From Nevskia sp. (GTDB lineage Bacteria > Pseudomonadota > Gammaproteobacteria > Nevskiales > Nevskiaceae), in NCBI RefSeq assembly GCF_021732705.1, contig NZ_JAKFUM010000009.1:62001-126000 (forward strand): 64,000 nt of DNA. Direction: 5' to 3'. Below the pieces are notes generated by a model. That model searched no databases. It had not been told where the DNA came from and saw only the letters and a program-made list of their open reading frames with translations. A program made the position numbers and the translations under genes. The first letter of the stretch is position 1, and every line of letters begins with the position of its first letter. Shown here one piece after another: positions 60,506 through 64,000 of the stretch.

Positions 60506-61384
60506 TCACCGGCCGAGATCGCTCTGCTTCAGATACTTGAAGAACTCGCCGGTCGGCTCGAGCACCAGCACATCCTTCTGATCGCGGAACGAGTCGCGGT
60601 AGGCGTTCAGCGCGCGGTAGAAGGCGTAGAACTCGGCGTCGACACCATAGGCCTTGGCGGAAATCTCGGCGGTACGGGCATCGCCCTCGCCTCTGAGCTT
60701 CTCGGCTTCGCGATACGACTCGGCGATCGTCGTCTGGGCGCTGCGATCGGCTTCGGCGCGAATCTTCTCGGCCTCTTCGAAACCGCGGGCGCGGAGGTCC
60801 GATGCCACGCGCGTGCGCTCGGCGCGCATGCGCTCGTACACCGAATCGCTGACCGATCGCGGCAGGTTGATGCTCTTGATCCGCACGTCGACCAGTTCGA
60901 TGCCCAGTTCCTTGACGCGGGTCTGGGCAGTCTTTTCCAGCGCCGCCATGATCTCGTCACGTTCGCCGGAGATCGCCTGCTGGATCGTGCGGCTGCCGAA
61001 CTCGGCACGCAGGCCCGGATTGATGATCGCGGCCAGACGATTCTCGGCCACGGCATCGTCACCGCCGGTGGCGCGGTAGTAGTTGCCGATGTCGGCGATC
61101 CGCCACTTGACGAAGAAATCGACCTCGACGTTCTTCTTCTCGACCGTCAGGAAGGTTTCCGTCTGGTTGTCGAGCGTCAGCACGCGGTTGTCGAACTTCT
61201 TGACCGATTCGATCATCGGCAGCTTGAAGTGCAGGCCGGCCTTGTAGTCCTGGCCCTGGACTTCGCCGAACTTGAACAGCAGCGCGGTCTCGCGCTGATC
61301 GACGACGAAAAAGCTGTTGACGAGGATCAGCAGCGCCGCGAGGACGCCACCGAGGATGAGGGTTTGCCGATTGCTCAGATTCAT
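60506..61384 (-). CDS. hflC: HflC, modulator of FtsH protease
   Basis: A 292-aa SPFH-family membrane protein that with HflK encloses FtsH. An N-terminal signal anchor (LILGGVLAALLILVNSFFVV) is followed by the SPFH/Band 7 domain (VDQRETALLFKFGEVQGQDYKAG) and a coiled-coil helix (RADSAQTTIAESYREAEKLRGEGDA region). Full length for the family. Start ATG at 61384, 12 bp after the hflK stop. Confidence 0.95.
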   Translation of the reverse strand: MNLSNRQTLILGGVLAALLILVNSFFVVDQRETALLFKFGEVQGQDYKAGLHFKLPMIESVKKFDNRVLTLDNQTETFLTVEKKNVEVDFFVKWRIADIGNYYRATGGDDAVAENRLAAIINPGLRAEFGSRTIQQAISGERDEIMAALEKTAQTRVKELGIELVDVRIKSINLPRSVSDSVYERMRAERTRVASDLRARGFEEAEKIRAEADRSAQTTIAESYREAEKLRGEGDARTAEISAKAYGVDAEFYAFYRALNAYRDSFRDQKDVLVLEPTGEFFKYLKQSDLGR

Positions 61385-61396
61385 GGGGTCGGCTCC

Positions 61397-62545
61397 TTAG
61401 CGGGCGCGGTCGCGCGAGCGCGCGGCGGCATCGTCGGTGCTGTTGCGGGTCGGGGACGTGCGCAGCGGCGAACTGGCACCGCCGTCGACCGTCGGATCAA
61501 CACCCTTCTGGGCGTTCTTCAGCAACTGCTCCAGCGGCAGGTAGAACGCCGGATTGCTCTTGCTGACGTCGACCAGCACCTTGCTGCTGCCGGCGTAGAC
61601 CTCGGTCATCGCATCGAAGTAAAGGCGCTTGCGGGTGATCTGCGGCGCCTTCTTGTATTCCTCGACCAGCGCCGTGAAGCGCGCCGCGTCGCCCTGTGCG
61701 CGGGCCACGGTCTGATCGCGGTACGCGGTCGCTTCGGCGATGCGTCGAGCCGCTTCGCCACGGGCGCGCGGCAGACGGTCGTTGGCATAGGCCTCCGCCT
61801 CGTTCTGCAGGCGTTCCTTGTCCTCGCGCGCCTTGATCGCATCGGCAAACGCGGCCTGCACCTGTTCCGGCGGCTGCGCCTGCTGCAGGTTCACTTCCGT
61901 GATGATCAAGCCGGTCTTGTACTTGTTCAGGCGTTCCTGCAACCCGGTCTTGATCTGGTCCGCCACGGCCTGGCGACCATCGGTCAGGATGAAGTCCATG
62001 GTCGACCGGCCGACGACTTCGCGCGACGCCGCCTTGGTCACCTGCTGCAGGGTCTTGTCCGGATCGGCAACGTTGAACAGGTAGTCCTCGGCCGAGGTGA
62101 TGCGGTACTGCACCGAGAGTTCCAGATCGACGATGTTCTCGTCCTGCGTCAGCATCGTCGCGCGGTCGGTGACCTGGCGAACCTTGGTGAACGGAATCTT
62201 CTCGACCCGCTCGATCGGCCATGGCTTGTGCCACGACAGGCCCGGGCCGGTGGTCTCGACGTAGCTGCCGAAGCGCGTGATCACCGCGCGCTCCTGTTCG
62301 TCGACCGTGTAGAAGCCGGAAAACACCCAAAGCGCGGCGATCAGCACGAGGACGACGCCGGCAAGACCGCTCGGCAGCTTGCCGCTGCCGGCACCCGTGC
62401 CGCGATTGCCGCCACCGCCGCCAAACCAGCGGGCCTTGATGCGCTTCAGCAGCGCATCGAGATCAGGGGGCCCGTCGTTGCCGCGCTTGCCGCCGGAATT
62501 CGAATTCCACGGGTCGCGGCCGGGGCCCGGCTCGTTCCAAGCCAT
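61397..62545 (-). CDS. hflK: HflK, modulator of FtsH protease
   Basis: A 382-aa SPFH-family partner of HflC. The Gly/Asn-rich cytoplasmic leader (MAWNEPGPGRDPWNSNSGGK) is the HflK hallmark, followed by the transmembrane helix (VVLVLIAALWVFSGFYTV), the Band 7 domain (DEQERAVITRFGSYVET), a long alpha-helical region rich in Ala/Glu/Arg and a variable C-terminus. The start ATG at 62545 fits the family; the frame continues upstream without similarity. 110 bp after hflX. Confidence 0.95.
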   Translation of the reverse strand: MAWNEPGPGRDPWNSNSGGKRGNDGPPDLDALLKRIKARWFGGGGGNRGTGAGSGKLPSGLAGVVLVLIAALWVFSGFYTVDEQERAVITRFGSYVETTGPGLSWHKPWPIERVEKIPFTKVRQVTDRATMLTQDENIVDLELSVQYRITSAEDYLFNVADPDKTLQQVTKAASREVVGRSTMDFILTDGRQAVADQIKTGLQERLNKYKTGLIITEVNLQQAQPPEQVQAAFADAIKAREDKERLQNEAEAYANDRLPRARGEAARRIAEATAYRDQTVARAQGDAARFTALVEEYKKAPQITRKRLYFDAMTEVYAGSSKVLVDVSKSNPAFYLPLEQLLKNAQKGVDPTVDGGASSPLRTSPTRNSTDDAAARSRDRAR

Positions 62546-62655
62546 CAGAGGACTACTCCAGTGCAAGACATCAATGAATGATCGGTTTTGACGGGCGCGC
62601 GAACGGCGGCGCGCACGGTCGGGAATCGGAAGGACATCGTGGTCGGCCCGGAATT

Positions 62656-63984
62656 TTAGTTCAGCGCCGGCGTCACGCGAACCGGCAGGCTGACGCCAGC
62701 CTCGTGACACAGGCGTTCCAGGCGCGAGTACGGCAGGCGCACGCGCAGGCGCGAGCTGCCATCGTCGTCCGTGCTTTCCGAGATCACGGCATGCAGCTGG
62801 TAGAGCTGGGCGCGCAGCTTCGCGGCCCGCGGCGGCAGCAGCAGGTCTTCCTCGGACAAGTCCGGATACAGGCGCGCGGCGATCGCGGTTCGCAGCAGGT
62901 CCAGGCCTTCACCGCTGCGGGCGCTGAGAAAAACCCGCTGCGGCACGCCGAGATCATCCAGCTCGATGCGCGGCGTTTCCCCTTCGCGCAAGTCGATCTT
63001 GTTGAACACCTGCAGACGCGGCACGTCGTCGGCGCCGATCTCCTTCAGCACTTCCTCGACCTGCTCGATGCGCGCGCCGCGCTCGGAATCTCCGGCGTCG
63101 ATCACGTGCAGCAGCAGTTCGGCGTCGCGCGATTCCTCGAGCGTGGCCCGGAATGCGGCGATCAGGTCGTGCGGCAGATCGCGGATGAAGCCGACGGTAT
63201 CGGCCAGCACCGCGGTTTCGCCGGTCGGCAGCTCGACCTTGCGGACCGTCGTGTCGAGCGTCGCGAACAGCTGGTTCGACGCGAACGTGGCATCGCCGGT
63301 CATCGCGTTGAACAGGGTCGACTTGCCGGCGTTGGTGTAGCCGACGAGCGACACCGTCGGGATTTCCGCGCGCTGGCGGCCCTGGCGATTCTGCGCACGG
63401 CGGCTCTTCACCGTTTCCAGCTGCTTCTTCAGCGTGTCCATGCGGCCACGCAGCAGGCGGCGATCGATTTCGAGCTGGGTTTCGCCCATGCCGCCGCGAA
63501 GGCCGATACCGCCCTTCTGACGTTCAAGATGCGTCCAGCCGCGAACCAGCCGCGTCGCCATATGGTTCAAACGGGCCAGTTCGACCTGCAGCTTGCCTTC
63601 GTGCGAGCGCGCCCGGCGCGCGAAAATGTCGAGAATCAGGCCGGCGCGATTGATCACTCGGCATTCGAAGCGCTTTTCGAGATTGCGCTCCTGGCTCGGG
63701 CTCAGATCGTGGTTGAAGACGATCAGTTCGGCACCGGCGGCTTTCGCGGTGATCGCGATTTCGTCGACCTTGCCGCTGCCGGCATAGGTGCCGGCGTCCG
63801 GACGCTCGCGCTTGCCGCCGATGACGCCGACGACGTTCAGACCCGCGGAGCGTGCGAGTTCGATGAACTCGACGCGATCAGCTTCGAAGTCGGTGCCGGA
63901 GAATTCGAGGTGGACCAGAACCGTCTTCTGCGCGCCCGCCGCCGTCTGGTCGGCAGTCGCGTACGGCGGGGGATTGCTGGTCAA
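62656..63984 (-). CDS. hflX: ribosome-rescue GTPase HflX (N-terminus near window edge)
   Basis: A 442-aa Obg-HflX-class GTPase that splits stalled 70S ribosomes. The N-terminal domain (VLVHLEFSGTDFEADRVEF) includes the GGKRERPDAGTYAGSGKVDE loop. The signature GGIGLRGGMGETQLEIDRR precedes G1 GYTNAGKSTLFN, G3 DTVGFIRDLP, G4 NKID and G5 SARSGEG. The first start codon in the window is a TTG at 63984, but the frame remains open to base 64000, so the true start may lie beyond the edge. hfq is the usual upstream neighbour. Confidence 0.92.
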   Translation of the reverse strand: MTSNPPPYATADQTAAGAQKTVLVHLEFSGTDFEADRVEFIELARSAGLNVVGVIGGKRERPDAGTYAGSGKVDEIAITAKAAGAELIVFNHDLSPSQERNLEKRFECRVINRAGLILDIFARRARSHEGKLQVELARLNHMATRLVRGWTHLERQKGGIGLRGGMGETQLEIDRRLLRGRMDTLKKQLETVKSRRAQNRQGRQRAEIPTVSLVGYTNAGKSTLFNAMTGDATFASNQLFATLDTTVRKVELPTGETAVLADTVGFIRDLPHDLIAAFRATLEESRDAELLLHVIDAGDSERGARIEQVEEVLKEIGADDVPRLQVFNKIDLREGETPRIELDDLGVPQRVFLSARSGEGLDLLRTAIAARLYPDLSEEDLLLPPRAAKLRAQLYQLHAVISESTDDDGSSRLRVRLPYSRLERLCHEAGVSLPVRVTPALN

Positions 63985-64000
63985 ACGTTCGCCGGTTGGG

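Noticed and set aside
59561..62581. About 1000-codon plus-strand open frame opposite hisZ, hflC and hflK
   Set aside because: Shadow frame across three well-recognised minus-strand genes.

Overview
The window is chromosomal DNA from a high-GC (mid-60s percent, by eye) gammaproteobacterium. The evidence is conserved gene order: hflX-hflK-hflC-yjeT-purA, rnr-rlmB and rpsF-rpsR-rplI-dnaB-alr run in the order typical of Gammaproteobacteria, and recA-recX-alaS-lysC-csrA-tRNA-Ser-tRNA-Arg forms a second such block. A Nevskia/Solimonas-like or Xanthomonadales-like lineage would fit, but that is inference. No phage, IS element, rRNA or CRISPR array is visible. LAYOUT. 1-3249 (-): lptG (cut by the window edge), lptF and a metallophosphoesterase. 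3493-7915 (+): a tightly coupled operon of a DAGK-fold lipid kinase, a Tam41-like nucleotidyltransferase, a Wzx-type flippase and a GT4 glycosyltransferase. 8070-14881 (-), converging on it: a sphingolipid delta-4-desaturase homologue, a CDP-glycerol glycerophosphotransferase-like enzyme, and a compact operon for an acyl-AMP ligase, an NAD(P) epimerase/ceramide-reductase-like protein, an acyl carrier protein and serine palmitoyltransferase. Together 3.5-14.9 kb reads as a bacterial sphingolipid island: acyl activation, acyl-ACP, condensation with serine, reduction, desaturation, phosphorylation, nucleotide activation, head-group polymerisation or glycosylation, and flipping. The ceramide synthase itself is not here. 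15.1-29.2 kb holds housekeeping genes: DUF1993, threonine ammonia-lyase, ettA, a HAD phosphatase, two tRNAs, csrA, lysC, alaS, recX, recA, efp, tRNA-Ala, tRNA-Glu and an AlkK-type acyl-CoA synthetase. 29.2-37.3 kb is an SOS mutagenesis island: lexA with a 4-bp-overlapping small membrane protein, a triple tandem hairpin, dnaE2-imuB-imuA, and a divergent Y-family polymerase. Near-identical 16-bp LexA boxes precede lexA and the Y-family polymerase. 37.3-45.1 kb is accessory: a SemiSWEET, a ketopantoate reductase, a beta-lactamase-fold protein with a propeller-like insertion, and an RND permease plus adaptor pair whose stop codon lies inside a short tandem repeat array. 45.2-64.0 kb returns to conserved housekeeping: alr, dnaB, rplI, rpsR, rpsF, rlmB, rnr, tRNA-Leu, purA, hisZ, yjeT, hflC, hflK and hflX. 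Three uncharacterised envelope genes sit between rlmB and rnr. The most interesting content is the sphingolipid island, because a eukaryote-like delta-4-desaturase and a kinase/cytidylyltransferase/CDP-alcohol-type transferase set sit next to serine palmitoyltransferase. Next are the lexA-coupled membrane protein and the domain-insertion beta-lactamase homologue.
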